Below are positions 43,430-55,965 of a stretch of 64,000 nt of DNA, piece by piece. A program made the position numbers and the translations under genes. The stretch's first letter is position 1. Every line of letters starts with the position of its first letter. The notes under the pieces are model-generated. The model did no database searches. It saw nothing but the letters and a program-made list of their open reading frames with translations, and was not told where the DNA came from. The stretch lies in NCBI RefSeq assembly GCF_028554725.1, contig NC_071672.1, positions 415,001-479,000 of the forward strand, read 5' to 3'. This stretch comes from Zeugodacus cucurbitae. Taxonomy: Eukaryota; Arthropoda; Insecta; Diptera; Tephritidae.

Positions 43430-46079
43430 TCAGTGTACTGGCATATCTCTTCTTTTTAGACGTGGTTGATTACAAGAATGTAATAAAGCATTAGCCAATG
43501 GGTTTGGGTGATCTCGGAGTTTGGATAAATATTTATTTCTGCTGTTCTCTACTTCTTTCTTTACCATGAGAATACCAAGATCTTTATGGATATTTTCATT
43601 ACGCATATACCATAGTGAGCACGTGATTGTTCTAAACATTTTTGATTGGAATCTCTGAATTATATCGATATTGGTTGCACAGTTGGATGCCGTACATCCA
43701 AATCGGCTTTATGACCGCGTTGTATAATAGAACTTTGTTGTCTAGGCTAAGTTTTGAATTTTTATTTAAAAGCCAATTTAAATGTTCTGCTCTTATCTTC
43801 ATGCAGGTTATTTTGCTCAATATGTGTTTTCTCCACGTGAGCCTTCTATCTAAGTGAATACCAAGATATGTTACTTCAGTCGCTTGGGGTAATAAAATAT
43901 TGTTCATTTTAACTGCCGGATACATTTTTGGTCTTAGAGAAAATGTAACATGCTTGCACATTTGTTCATTTACATTTATACGACAGTTTGCTAGCCAATC
44001 TTCGACAAAAATCAAATGCTCTCCTAATACTTTTGATGCTATAATTGGGCATTTGTTTCGGCTCACTAAAGCTGTGTCATCCGCAAAAGTTGATGTCTAA
44101 ACATTACTAGCTGTTGGAAGGTCTGCTGTATATATTATGTACAGAGTTGGCCCTAAAACACTGCCCTGAGGTACGCCAGCTCTTATTGGTCGTTCATCAG
44201 ATATGAAGTCTCCTACTTTGACAGTAAATTTTATATTTTTTAAATACGACTCCAAGGTTTTATGCATTTCGAGAGGTAAGCTTTTTTTAATCTTATATAA
44301 AAGCCCGTCATGCCACACTTTATCGAACGCCTGAGCCACATCTAGAAATATAGCAGAACAGTACTCTCTATACTCGAACGCCCTTCTGATTTCGTTAGTA
44401 ATTCTATTTACTTGTTCTACAGTGCCATGTTTTGCACGAAAACCGAATTGGTGCGTTGGTATTACATTATTTTCATGGAGGAAAGGAGACATCTTTGATA
44501 GTAACACTTTTTCAAATATTTTAGAAAGACACGGTTGAAGACTGATTGGTCTGTATGAAGACGGCTGTGTCAAGTCTTTACCTGGTTTCTCTATCATGAT
44601 GATCTGCGACTTTTTCCATGAACTTGGATAGTAGCCGAAACTGAGAATAGCGTTAAAGAGCAAGGAGAGTACTGTTAAAGCAATATTTGGTAACTCAATT
44701 AGCATTTTTGGAGAAATTTTATCGGTTCCTGCCGACTTTTTCGGATTCAGCTCTTTTATGATTTTCATTATTTCAGAAGATGACGTTTGAATAGACCCAA
44801 GCGACTCGTTAGCGCTATTGGAGATGATTGGCAGCTTAAAGCTGTTCTTTGGGCAATTTGGTTGAAATACCTTTTCTAGGTTATTTGCAAAACAATTTGC
44901 CTTATCCTCGTCACTTCGTGCCCCGTTTCCGCCCAAGCATCTTATAGGCAAGTTAGAGTCGACTGGAGGTTTCATTGACTTTTGGGCTTTCCAAAGAGAA
45001 TTTCCTTTGTTTGAATTTGGACACAGTTTCTTTATATAATTGTGAGTGTGGTATTCTTCCTCACGTTTAAGCGCTGTTTTTAGTTTTCGTACAGCATATT
45101 TTAGTTGCAGCTGAGTAGAAGGGGAGCGATTTAACTGCCATTCACGTCTAGCTCGCCTTTTTTCATTTACAAGCTTTTCTATTTCATTATTAGTGATTTT
45201 TCTGCGGATAATCGGTTTATTACTTATGTTTGGTGTTGCTATGACAGCTGCATTTGATATTACATCATTAAAATTTCTTATACCTTCATCAATATCTCTT
45301 TCTGTATCTATTTTTACATCAGTATTAATGTGGCTACTCTCATATTTTTTGTATTTTAACCAGTTCATTTTGTGAGATGTTAGACCCACCTTTGGCTCAA
45401 CGAATATGGGTTCCTCACACAACTTTATTAGTACAGGTGAATGATCAGAAGATAAGTCTGTACATGTATCAGCTGTCACAAGTGATCTATCTATATTTTT
45501 GGTAACAGCGAAATCAATTAAATCTGGTATTTTGTTACGATCACTGGGCCAGTATGTGGGCTTACCAGGAGATATTATATCAAGGTTATTGTGGTTCATA
45601 ATAGTTTGGTACAACTGGCGTCCTTTCGGATTATTAAGACGTGACCCCCAGTACATGTGTTTTGCATTATAATCTCCACCTGCTAGAAATCTATGACCTA
45701 GCGTTCCAAAAAAGTCTTTAAATTCGCTATCTGTAATTTTAAAACGAGGTGGGCAGTATATAGCCGTTAGATTTAAATCACAACCTCGATTTTTTAACGA
45801 TATTGTTGTAGCTTGTAACTGTGCTGTAGCATGAGAACCCAGAGAATAGTGGTTTAACCGATTTCTAATTAATACTGCCGTTCCGCCATGTGCTTTTCCA
45901 TCCGGGTGATTTGTAACATACAGTCTAAATCCCGGTATTTTAAAATTGTTTTTGTTTGTCAGATGAGTCTCTGATATTAACATTACATCTATATTTTTTT
46001 CAGACAGAAATCTAATAATCTCTAGTTTATGTTGGTTAACACCGTTAGCGTTCCATATACAAATGTTTAGTATGCTCAT
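43430..46079 (-). pseudogene. Jockey ORF2 endonuclease/reverse transcriptase (nearly intact)
   Basis: Starts at ATG 46079 (MSILNICIWNANGV). The APE endonuclease shows WNANG, ISETHL, GGDYNAKH, PDLIDFAV and SSDHSPV. The RT shows SYRPISLQPCLSKIFEK, HQFGFRAKHGT, FLDVAQAFDKVWH, GVPQGSVLGPTLY and the catalytic FADD (44076-44087). A single TAG (44097-44099) four codons before FADD interrupts the frame; CAG would be one change away. A one-base shift near 43650 separates the last 70 codons (43639-43430). Length (about 880 codons) is normal for Jockey elements. Confidence 0.9.
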
Positions 46080-46205
46080 TTTTTACTTAATAAAGTTTGC
46101 AGCATTTGGTTTTGTGATTTTATTAAATCTTGGATCATGTTTTGCATTGTAGACATAAATTGTGTCATACATTGTGTAAGATTTATGATCATAGTTTCAA
46201 TACCA

Positions 46206-47575
46206 CTATTTGGAGGATTTTGCGGTGATTGCATTTGTACATTGTTGCCTTTTACAACATTGGCATAGCTCCCTTGTACATACAGTATTATTTTTAATAT
46301 TACTAGATTTCGGAATATGGTCTGTGATATCTATAATGTCAGTACGGGGAGTATGTAACACTTGGTTACGTCGTGCTTGAATTCCCTGTGACAACTTCGA
46401 TTTCAAATCTGTATAAACAGGACAACCCCTGTAGTTGGCAGTGTGACTTCCTCCACAGTTGCTGCATTTTTTGTTTAAATCCTCTTTCTTGAGGATACAT
46501 TTTGAAGTGGGATGTAAATCTCCACATACCACACAAACACTGCGTAGAGTGCAATAAGATTTGGTATGCCCATACTCTTGGCAGTTGGTGCATTGTACCG
46601 GACCGTTTCTTTTGTGTGGTTCTTCTACGGTTACTCTACGGTGCAGCAAATATTTTAAATTATACATTGGATGCACTTCGTTCTTTTTAAGCTGATTAGA
46701 ATTCGGCATCAATTCAATTCTAAACATTGGTTGTGGTACTTTATTTCTGTTAAAGATGTTTACGACAGTTTTAACTTCAAAGCCACATTCTTCAAGAGCT
46801 TCTTTGATTTCACTAGAGTCTACAGATGACTCTATACCTTTAATTACTACAGCTAGGCCCTTTGAGCTCTTCAACTGATAGGAATAATAATTTTTGTTTT
46901 TATCCGACAAAAACTTTACAACATCCATAAAACTTTTCTCAGTGTATGTCTGTATTTTCGTTTCATCTATATTGCCTTTTTTTAAAGGCACTATATGAAA
47001 GTTTTTTGTACCTACAATTTCGCTTAATTTAGCAACAAGAGTATTTGAGCTACGCTCGCGCAAATATATTGGGGGCGGTTTGGCATACGCGACTGTGGTG
47101 GTACCCTTCGCATCATCATCAGAACCATTGCTTAGTACGGCAAGTCTGTTGACATTTAAAACGTCAGGTTTATTTTTGGTTGGCGTGCTGCCTTGAAATT
47201 TTTTAGGATTGACCGCTGACTTCACAGGACTTAATTTCCTTTTAATATTGACGTAGCGGTCAATGCCAATCTGAACAGATGGTCCTTTTTTGATTTGTGC
47301 ATTCTCACCTTGCGTTATGCTTTTCTTCGCTGTCTGCTCGCTTGCAGGTACCTGCTTATTTGTTAATGCGTTCGTGTTTGTTGCACGCCGTTCTCTGCTG
47401 CTATTGTTGTTTCTAAGCTTTGCTTAGGGTGCTGCTCATTTGATCGCTGTGATGTCTCATTCTTCTCGCCTTTGCCTTGTTTGTTGGTAGGAGCTGATTT
47501 TGCAGGCTCGACAAAGCTAAAGTAGGCATTCAGAGAATGCCTACGGCTTTGTTGGTGAGGCTGCGCAGCGCTCAT
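46206..47575 (-). pseudogene. Jockey ORF1 gag protein (frameshifted)
   Basis: Starts at ATG 47575 (MSAAQPHQQSRRHSLNAYFSF). A frameshift between 47363 and 47225 separates it from the main part, which is open from 47225 to 46206. That part has the Jockey gag central domain (VVIKGIESSVDSSEIKEALEECGFEV) and Cys/His knuckles (CTNCQEYGHTKSYC, CVVCGDLHPTSKC, CSNCGGSHTANYRGC). It would form RNA-binding particles. The gap to ORF2 is about 126 bp. Confidence 0.86.
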
Positions 47576-47828
47576 GTTATTGTTTATTTTCTCGCACTTA
47601 GAATTTGTTATTTAGTATTTTTTATTGTTTGTACACTTTTATTTTTGTGATTTTTTTGTTTTGCTAACAATTTCGGCGTTATTGACTAACGCTTGGCTTA
47701 ATGCACTGTTTACGTTGTTTTGTTTTTTACGTATTTTCTTTTAATTTTAGGTTTTAGAGAATAATCACGGAGCGCATCAAATACACGTCCGTATAGGTTG
47801 AAAGCTCTCTCCAAAGCTTGGTGGAGTT

Positions 47829-48893
47829 AATGGGGGTGTGGTTGGGGGAGGCGCTATCAGCCATGTTGCTGCCATGAAGGCAGTGACGGCCGAGTTAAAC
47901 GCCTTGGTGTTTGGGGCTAAGGACTTTGAGGTCACTACCGCGAAGGGGCTGATGGAGCTTGCCTCGAAGTACGAGGCACTCCTGATGACGGTAGTAACCG
48001 AGAATGCCCATCTTCGCGGTCAGGTTGACGCTCTCAGGGGGGGTTGTGGGGGATATATTCCCCAACCGAAGAGGTCGGTTGTGGGTTTGGCTCCGGCTGA
48101 GTCGGTGCGTGCGCCTCCAGCACCTGTGTTGGAGGCGATTGCTCCGGCATTGCCGAAGACCGTGGAGACGTGGTCGGTGGTGGTGCGCAGCAAGACCCCG
48201 ACGACTTCCTCTAAGGAAGTCATCAAAAAGGTGGTGAAAGAGGTGGGACCTTCCTTCGGGGTGCGAGTGCACGAGGTGAAGCCGATTAAGGGTGGTGGGG
48301 TGGTTATTCGCACCCCCTCTGTTTTAGAGAGGGAAAAGGTGGCGAATAATGCCAAATTTGGGGAGGTGGGATTGGATGTGACTGTGAACCGGAAGTTGGG
48401 TCCGCGGGTTGTGGTTCAGGGGGTTCACACCGAAATCTCCCATGATGACTTCATGGAGGAGCTCTTTCGGTTGAACCTCCAGGACGTCAGCCCTGAGGCA
48501 CGAAAGTTGGATGTGCGGATGGTCAGTCGGCCCTGGAAGGTGGCCGCTGATGGTAGCACCAACATTGTCCTTGACGGTTCGGACAAATCAATGTCCGCCC
48601 TCTTGGAAGCGGGAAGGTGCTACATAAAGTGGTTTTCCTTCAGGGTTCGACCGGATACCCCTGTTGCTGGCTGCTTCCGGTGTATGGGTTTTGACCATAG
48701 AGTGGCTGAGTGTAGGGCCAAATCAGATGTCTGTAGGAGGTGCGGTCAGGAAGGCCACAGAGCTGCCGGTTGCGTCAATGCACCCCATTGTCGCAACTGT
48801 GCATTTAAGGGTAGGCCAGCTGGGCATCTTATGATGTCCGCTGTCTGCCCAATATACTGTGGCGTTGTTGAGCGCGCCCTCGCCAGACACTGA
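47829..48893 (+). pseudogene. R1-G ORF1, C-terminal part
   Basis: Continuation of ORF1 after the Jockey, open through all three knuckles to the TGA at 48891-48893, which overlaps the ORF2 ATG (TGATG). Nearly identical to R1-A and C in this part. Cut off from its start by the insertion. Confidence 0.88.
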
Positions 48894-51880
48894 TGGGGGG
48901 TATTTTTCAGCTAAATTGTCATTGATCGTATGCCGTGATGTGTGAGTTGGGGGGTTGTATGCTTGAGGGTGGGTGCGGCATTGCCTTACTCCAGGAGCCC
49001 TACACCACCAATGGTGTGGTTCGGGGTCTTCCTGGAGTTTTCAGGGTCTTTACGGACCTTGGGGGTAATGCCGCAATTGTTGTGACGGATCCAAACTACG
49101 ATTGCGTAGTGTTAGATTCGTCGCAACAGTGGGTGTGTGTTTCAGTAGAGGGGGAGTTCGGTAGAATGATTGTCGCTAGTTTGTATTGCAAATTTAGCGA
49201 GCCCCAAGAGCCCTACCTGGGCTACATGGATAAGCTACTACTACTGGGGAGTAGTAGCCCATTTATCCTAGGGTTGGATGCGAATGCCTCGTCCTGGATC
49301 AAAGCCACATCCGTGGCGAGGTATTGAGTGAATGGGTGGTGGCTAAGAGCCTCCACATTTTGAATGAGCCGAGTGAATGGTTTACGTTTGAGGGGCCTAG
49401 GGGCATGAGTGATATTGACGTAACGTTAATGAATGAGGCAGCAAGGAGAGCGTTTGTCGTCAGTTGGGAGATTAGGGGAGGGTGGGGATTGTGTGACCAT
49501 AATTTGATACAAATTATGGTTTCTCCGCAATCCCCACCCTCGACGTACGTAAGTCCATTGCGGCGATGGCGTATCTCTGGTACTGACTGTAACCAATATG
49601 GACAGAATGTAAGGGAAGCGGTATTGGAAATACGTCAGTTGGGAGATTAGGGGAAATACCGCTTAGTGAGTTTGAGGAACTGGGGGTGGTCGAGCAAATT
49701 GCTCGGCTGTATGAGTTGGTCTGGTGTGTTAATGATAGGGTTTTCAGGAAGTATGAAAGTTCTAGGATTAGGAAAATTAAGTGGTGGACGAATGAGTTAA
49801 CCTTGAAGAGGAGGTCTGTCCGGCGGTTGAGACGAAAGTTTCAGCGTGCTCGGCGGTCCAATTCGGATAGGTTATCCCAGATCAGATATGATTTTAGTTG
49901 TGCGGTTAGAGAGTATAAGGATATGCTTGTGAGAATAAAAGAAGAGGAATGGAGGAGCTTTGTTGGGGAGAATAGGGATGACCCCTGGAGGCAGGTCTAC
50001 AGGATCTGCAGGGGTCGTAAGAGGGAGGATATCACCTCTCTTCGTGTTGGTGACACTGCGTTATCAACGTGGAGAGAGTGTGCGGAGGTTCTTTTAGGAG
50101 CGTTCTTTCCCAGGGCTGAGGTTCAGGCACCTCAAGCACAAGAGGTACCTGTTCCTCCACTAGAAGATGAGGAGTTGGGATACGCCTTTGGCCTGGTTAG
50201 GTCTAAACGGTCCCCAGGTTTTGATGGTTTGAACGGAGAGATGTGCAAAAACTTGTGGAAGTTCATTCCGGAATACTTGGAGGCCATTTATAACAAGTGC
50301 GTGTGGGAGGGATATTTTCCACGTGAGTGGAAAAGTGCCAGGGTCGTCCCTCTGCTGAAGTCCCCTGATAAGATCAGTAGTGATCCTCGTTCTTATCGGG
50401 GCATCAGCCTTCTTCCGGTGCTTGGAAAAGTACTGGAGAGGGTTATGGTGGAACGACTTCAGGAGCTAACGCGGGGTATGTGGTCGGATAGGCAGTATGG
50501 GTTCAGGAAAGGACGCAGTGTGGATGATGCGTGGATGTATGTGCAGAATGTTGTTAGGGAGAATGTCAACAAGTATGTCCTAGGTATCTCTGGCGAAGCT
50601 ACTTTTCGGACAGAAAAGCCTCTATCGTTGGAATGAATGGGAGTGTGGAGATTGGAGTGGCTCGTGGATGTCCGCAGGGATCCATCTGTGGTCCATATAT
50701 ATGGAGCCTCATGATGGACTCTCTGCTTGGGCAGCTCGAACCACTCTGTAAGTGTTGTGCGTATGCGGACGACCTTCTCCTCCTTGTTGGAGGTCGTTCA
50801 AGGCGTGAGTTGGATCGGGTGGGAGGACAATTTTTACGACAATTTTTAGAAATTGTCCACAACTGGGGGATAAGTGTGGGTGTAGACATCTCGATGGACA
50901 AAACGGTGACAATGCTTTTAAAAGGCAGACTGTCACCGGGGCGTCCACCGGTTGTCCGGGTGAATGGGGTCAGAATCAGGTATGTGACACAAGTCAAGTA
51001 CCTGGGGTTGACCATGAATGAAAGAATGTGTTTTACTCCTCACTTGGTGAGTGTGAAGGTGCGACTGCAGGTAGTCGTAGGTAAGGTTATGCGCGTTTTA
51101 CGGAGTGATTGGGGCCTCGGACGTCGTGCTGTTCGCGCCATATATCGCGGCTTATTTGTGGCTTGTGCCACTTATGGGGCTGCTGTATGGTGGCGAACGG
51201 CCACGACGGTCTTCGGTCGCCGAAAGCTCCTCTCCGTCCAGCGTTGCATGATGCTCGCCTGTCTGCCTGTATGTCGCACCGTTTCTACGGATGCGTTGCA
51301 GGTGTTACTAGGTGCGCCCCCTCTTGACCTGGTTGTCATACAGCGTGCTGTATCATTCAGGTTAAGAAGGGGTCTGAGTGTGTCATTGCTGCGGAATGAT
51401 TTGATTTCCGATGAAAATGTGGAGAGGGAGGGATATCTAGGGAGCAAGAGGCTTCTAGATGATAGGGTCAGGTGTAGGTGGCAAGACCGTTGGGACAGTA
51501 GTTTCAATGGTCGGGTGACTTATGAGTACATCCGGGACGTTAGGTGTGTAGAAGGAAACCCAGACTTCAGATTCTGTCTAAGTCTGGGTTTCCTGCTTAG
51601 GGGGCATGGGCCTCTTAATGCATTCTTGCATAAGAGGCACCTTGCAGATAGTCCAGAGTGTATGTGTGGGGCGTGTGTTGAGGATTGGGAGCATGTTATA
51701 GCGGAATGCCCGATGTACTCAGACATTAGGGACCTTGGGGGTATGGGGATTAGTTGGACTGATGGACGGTTAGATGTTAGTGGTGTGATCTCCACTAGTC
51801 GGAATGCCGAACGATTAGAATTATTTGGTGTGTTTGCGCGTGAGGTGTTTAAGCGGCGAAGACAATTAGCTGGAAACTAA
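48893..51880 (+). pseudogene. R1-G ORF2 endonuclease/reverse transcriptase (broken)
   Basis: MGGIFQLNC is followed by a TGA ten codons after the start (CATTGA in place of CAGGGAT). A deletion near 49296 removes the segment after NASS. GLSDHNLI reads GLCDHNLI. A 26-nt insertion near 49634 repeats a nearby R1 segment (from about 49458). About 118 nt are deleted near 50586 in the RT, removing the FVDFKGAFD motif with the first catalytic Asp. YADD is at 50762-50773 and the C-terminal CMCGACVEDWEHV zinc motif is present. The frame ends at 51880 with the D/F-type tail FAREVFKRRRQLAGN. Confidence 0.9.
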
Positions 51881-52385
51881 GTATAGTTTCTTTGTGTGAA
51901 TGGTGTGTGTATTGTGTATGAATTGGATGAGAGAATGGGATTCAATCCCTCGTCACCAGTCCAGAGCTGTATGGAAGCTCAACTGGTAGTAGTTTCGGCT
52001 ACGAGGTCTGACCGGAGACTTAATTCTGGTACCACGGGAAGCAGGAGCCCTTGGAGTTCGCTCCAACCTGCTGATGCGGACTGGCCCCTCGGGGAGTATC
52101 GTGGTGGTTATGGTTCAATACCCAAATGCGGGGAGAGTGACTTTGGTCACTCAATGTGGAGTTGCATTGCAACCGGGTGCCGGACCCAAAGTACGGCAGA
52201 GGTTTTAGATAGGCCTCGAACCCCACCAAGGTGGTTAGTGTGTCCATTCCACACGCCAATTGGTACCGAATAATGCGTAGCATTTTCGGGGCGCTGATCA
52301 TCGCATTGATTTGATCCGCTGTGCTTTTGAGCACCGTGGAGTAAGGCCGTCGTCGGCAGGTACCCACGTTAATCCCACCGGACGT

Positions 52386-52400
52386 TGTCCCTATCTACTG

Positions 52401-52436
<36 letters not shown>

Positions 52437-52993
52437 TAATTAGCGGGGAAAGAAGACCATGTTGAGCTTGACTCTAGTCTGGCAGTGTAAGGAGACATAA
52501 GAGGTGTAGCATAAGTGGGAGATATATAATTTCGGTTATGTATCAACAATGAAATACCACTACTCTTATTGTTTCCTTACTTACTTGATTAAGTGGAACG
52601 TGTATCATTGCTTAGCCATTATATGGGTATATTTATATATCTTATGGTACTGGGTTTTGATGCAAGCTTCTTGATCAAAGTACCACGAGTTTGTTATATA
52701 ATTGTAAACATATTTTAATGAAATGATAGCATTTCGGTGTTATTGTTATAATTAAAATTTGGTATAACTCCAACACTCAGGTATGATCCAATTCAAGGAC
52801 ATTGCCAGGTGGGGAGTTTGACTGGGGCGGTACATCTCTCAAATAATAACGGAGGTGTCCCAAGGCCAGCTCAGTGAGGACAGAAACCACACATAGAGCA
52901 AAAGGGCAAATGCTGACTTGATCTCGGTGTTCAGTACACACGGAGACAGCAAAAGCTCGGCCTATCGATCCTTTTGGTTTAAAGAGTTTTTAA

Positions 52994-53028
<35 letters not shown>

Positions 53029-53061
53029 AGCTTGTGGCGGCCAAGCGTTCATAGCGACGTC

Positions 53062-53102
<41 letters not shown>

Positions 53103-53144
53103 GGCAAAATTCACCAAGCGTTGGATTGTTCACCCATTCAAGGA

Positions 53145-53177
<33 letters not shown>

Positions 53178-53650
53178 ATTAGTTTTACCCTACTAATGAC
53201 AATTGTTATTGCGACAGCATTCCTGCGTAGTACGAGAGGAACCGCAGGTACGGACCAATGGTACAATACTTGTTCGAGCGAACAGTGGTATGAAGCTACG
53301 TCCGTTGGATTATGCCTGAACGCCTCTAAGGTCGTATCCGTGCTGGACTGCAATGATAAATATGGGGCAATTGCATTGTATAGCTTCTCTAAACCATTTA
53401 AAGTTTATAAATTTTATTTATAAACGACAATGGATATATGTGATGCCAATGTTATTTGTAACATAGCAAATGCGGGAGGATTAAATATCACCTGTATGAC
53501 GCGCTAGTTACTTATTAAAACATTATTTAATACAATGTATATGCCTAGAATCAATTGTAAACGACTTTGGTAACGGGCAAGGTGTTGTAAGTGGTAGAGC
53601 AGCTGCCATACTGCGATCCACTGAAGCTTATCCTTTGCTTGATGATTCGA
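52386..53650 (+). rRNA. 28S rRNA: 28S rRNA 3' third
   Basis: From the R1 target TGTCCCTATCTACT through TAGCGAAACCACAGCCAAGG, the sarcin-ricin loop AGTACGAGAGGAACC (near 53229) and the end CTTTGCTTGATGATTCGA. All expected dipteran blocks appear in order with no large gap. One base in a near-universal block is unusual: GGATAACTAGCTTG at 53029 instead of GGATAACTGGCTTG. It cannot give a working 28S because R1-G lies upstream. Confidence 0.95.
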
Positions 53651-53681
53651 TCAAACTGTTTATAAATTATTTATATGTATA
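53651..53681 (+). other. start of the intergenic spacer
   Basis: Thirty-one AT-rich bases between the 28S end and Helitron A2. Termination of rRNA transcription should occur downstream; no terminator motif is recognised. Confidence 0.75.
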
Positions 53682-54353
53682 CTAGCTGACCCGGCGAACT
53701 TCGCCCCGCCCAAGTTTTATTAGAAATAGTTAAAACGCTTTTTGAACTCTGTTCAAGGCCATTTATTTGTATGGAATGTTAATATATTCAGGGAATAACG
53801 TCTCTGATCAATTTAAATATTTTTGGCGAAGTTCGTTCTTTGTTTTGTTGTGTAGCGTGTAAACAAATAAAGAAGATGGCTCTCCAACACGCTAACATGA
53901 CACATACATACCTATGTATGTATGTACATATGAAACTGTAAAATTTTGAACTTAAACGATAAATCGGTTTGAATCATTCGAATTCTCCGAATGAACATTT
54001 CCTCACTTTTAGATTTGCTGTGTTGTAGTAAACTATTCACTACAGTGAAATTATTATTTATGAATAAAGACGGAAACCTTAGTATATATCCGGTATAAAA
54101 ATCCACGGGATTGAGATTTGAACTTGAGGTCAAAATTTTTAAAATTATTGATGAAAATTTTCGTAGAGTTGATAATAAGCACAAATTTTCATAAAATAGT
54201 TCAATTTTGATTAAATATTCAAGTTTTTAACAAATAAGTTAATCACAAAATTGTTAGTTGATAACATGTAACATTTAATTTTATAATCTTAGGATAGATA
54301 ATTCTTAATTTTTAATAGTAGTATTTATTTTTTTGAATTATAAACATTTTAAT

Positions 54354-55080
54354 TTAACTTAGCACTAATTGGTGCACAATATTTTTGGTTAACCTGTCTC
54401 GAGCTAACACAAATAGATTTGATGGTTTTCCCACACGTGAGCATGCAACATATAATTGCCCATGGGAAAAACATGGATTATCCAAATCTAACCCACAAAT
54501 GGACATTGTTTGGCCTTGAGACTTATTAATGGACATGGCAAAAGCTAAACGAATAGGAAACTGTAGTCTTCTGAATGGTATCGTAGATTCTGACGGTATC
54601 ATTGGAATACGGGGCAACAGGACCACTTCTCCTTTAAACTTTCCAGTCAAAATGGTTGCTTCAAGAATATTCCCTGTTAACTTTTTGATGACCAAACGTG
54701 TACCGTTGCATAACCGAGGGGGATTCAAAATTCGCAGAAGAATAATAATTGAACCAATCTTCAACCGAAGAATATGTGGTGGCATTCCGGGTATATCTTG
54801 AGAGTTTAAAAATTCAGTTGGAAAATTTACACTTTCATTTTCATCAACAACAGTATCGATTGATTTAAAAGACATCAGATCGCCTGGCAACAACTGTTGT
54901 ATCTGGAAGTTAATTTCGTCAACATCAACATTTTTGGCTGCCAAAATAGCCCTCCCACTGAGCCAGTTATGATCTAAATAATTATTTTGTATATCCGGGA
55001 AAATACTTTGAATCAATTCAATTTTTGTGTGAACATCAGTGCAGAAATTGTTTGGCAGTTTAATGCATTGCGTGTTCATA
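54354..55080 (-). pseudogene. Helitron A2 helicase C-terminal half
   Basis: Open frame whose homologous part starts at LPNNFCTDVHTKIELIQ and runs through LAAKNVDVDEINFQI, LNSQDIPGMPPH, LCNGTRLVIKK, RLQFPIRLAFAMSINKSQGQT and FSHGQLYVACSRVG to a natural stop at 54354. It is the 1B/2B-type end of a PIF1-like helicase. The Walker A half and Rep are missing; a noncoding block with inverted-repeat character replaces them (55080-55535). Confidence 0.86.
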
Positions 55081-55965
55081 CTTAGGTTATGCTTAAGCAC
55101 TGAAAATGGGAGGCTTAAGCAATGCTTAAATAACAGGTGATTTTTGTTTTGAATTTGCTTTGAATTTTCAGCGACATCTTTCGTAGCGTAGGGCAAGTGT
55201 CCGTTCGTTTGCACTCAATAACAGCTTATACTTTTCCTTCAGTTCCCATAGGTGCTTCAACTCGCTAGTGATGAAATTTGGGGTTCTTTTGTTGTTTTCA
55301 TCAATTTTTGATATAAATTTATGTATTGTCTGTTATAATTTAAATATTTCAAACATATTTTTATGAATGACATTTGTAAAACATATGTTGCCCATAACGT
55401 TGCCATATATCATAATAAAATTTTATAGAAATTAAGCATTGACTGTGAAACGCAAACGACTACTCAGTTTGCAACAATACTTAGCTAAGATTTTATTTAG
55501 GCACAACTTAAGTATGGACTGTGAAACCGGGCATTAGCCATACAAAATTCTATACCTAAATGCATACAAATGAAAGTTTTTTTTGCATTTAGGAAATACA
55601 TGCAGAAATCAACTCTGCGATTTCCTAAATTCCTCTGAAATCTCCCAAATTCGAGGAAGATTTACTGGAAAAGAGTGGCAGCATTGCTTATTTGTCTGAC
55701 CATACATATGTACATAACTTTATTTATTTCACGGATTGTATGTGATTTTTTCTTAAATTTAGAATATTGGAAGTCATAGATTCGTATAACTTTACCACAA
55801 ATAATATAAACTTCAAACAACGCATTTTTATTTAATGTTTTTAGCAAGTGGCAGCTTTTGTTATGACAGCCTAAATCCATGAAAATTTAGAAAGAAATGT
55901 AGCGCCATCTACTGTAACATAGCGCACTTAGCGCCACCAACTGGTGGATAGCTCTTTGCTAATAA

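Larger units (their letters stand above)
43299..47819 (-). mobile_element. Jockey-clade non-LTR retrotransposon in R1-G
   Basis: A 4.5-kb element in reverse orientation inside R1 ORF1. On its own strand it has a 5' UTR (47819-47576), a gag ORF, a pol ORF, a short 3' UTR and a poly(A) tail (T-run at 43297-43304). It is flanked by a 9-bp duplication. Two ORFs with Cys/His knuckles and FADD-type RT place it in the Jockey clade. It is full-length or nearly so and recently inactivated, with few lesions. Confidence 0.9.
41977..52385 (+). mobile_element. R1: R1 element G, interrupted by a Jockey element
   Basis: R1 with 5' UTR (41977-42879), ORF1 split by an antisense Jockey (43299-47819), ORF2 and 3' UTR. 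Without the insert it is about 5.9 kb. A short ORF2-end/3' UTR tract (about 51806-51915) matches the D/F type within an otherwise A/C-type element. It ends at a normal 28S R1 site (52386-52399) followed by authentic 28S, so it is the last element of the array. Confidence 0.93.

Noticed and set aside
43900..44100. Plus-strand frames across the Jockey element
   Set aside because: They are the reverse complement of the well-supported minus-strand reverse transcriptase.
53159..53423. Open frames near the 28S 3' end
   Set aside because: They overlap the sarcin-ricin region of 28S and arise by chance.
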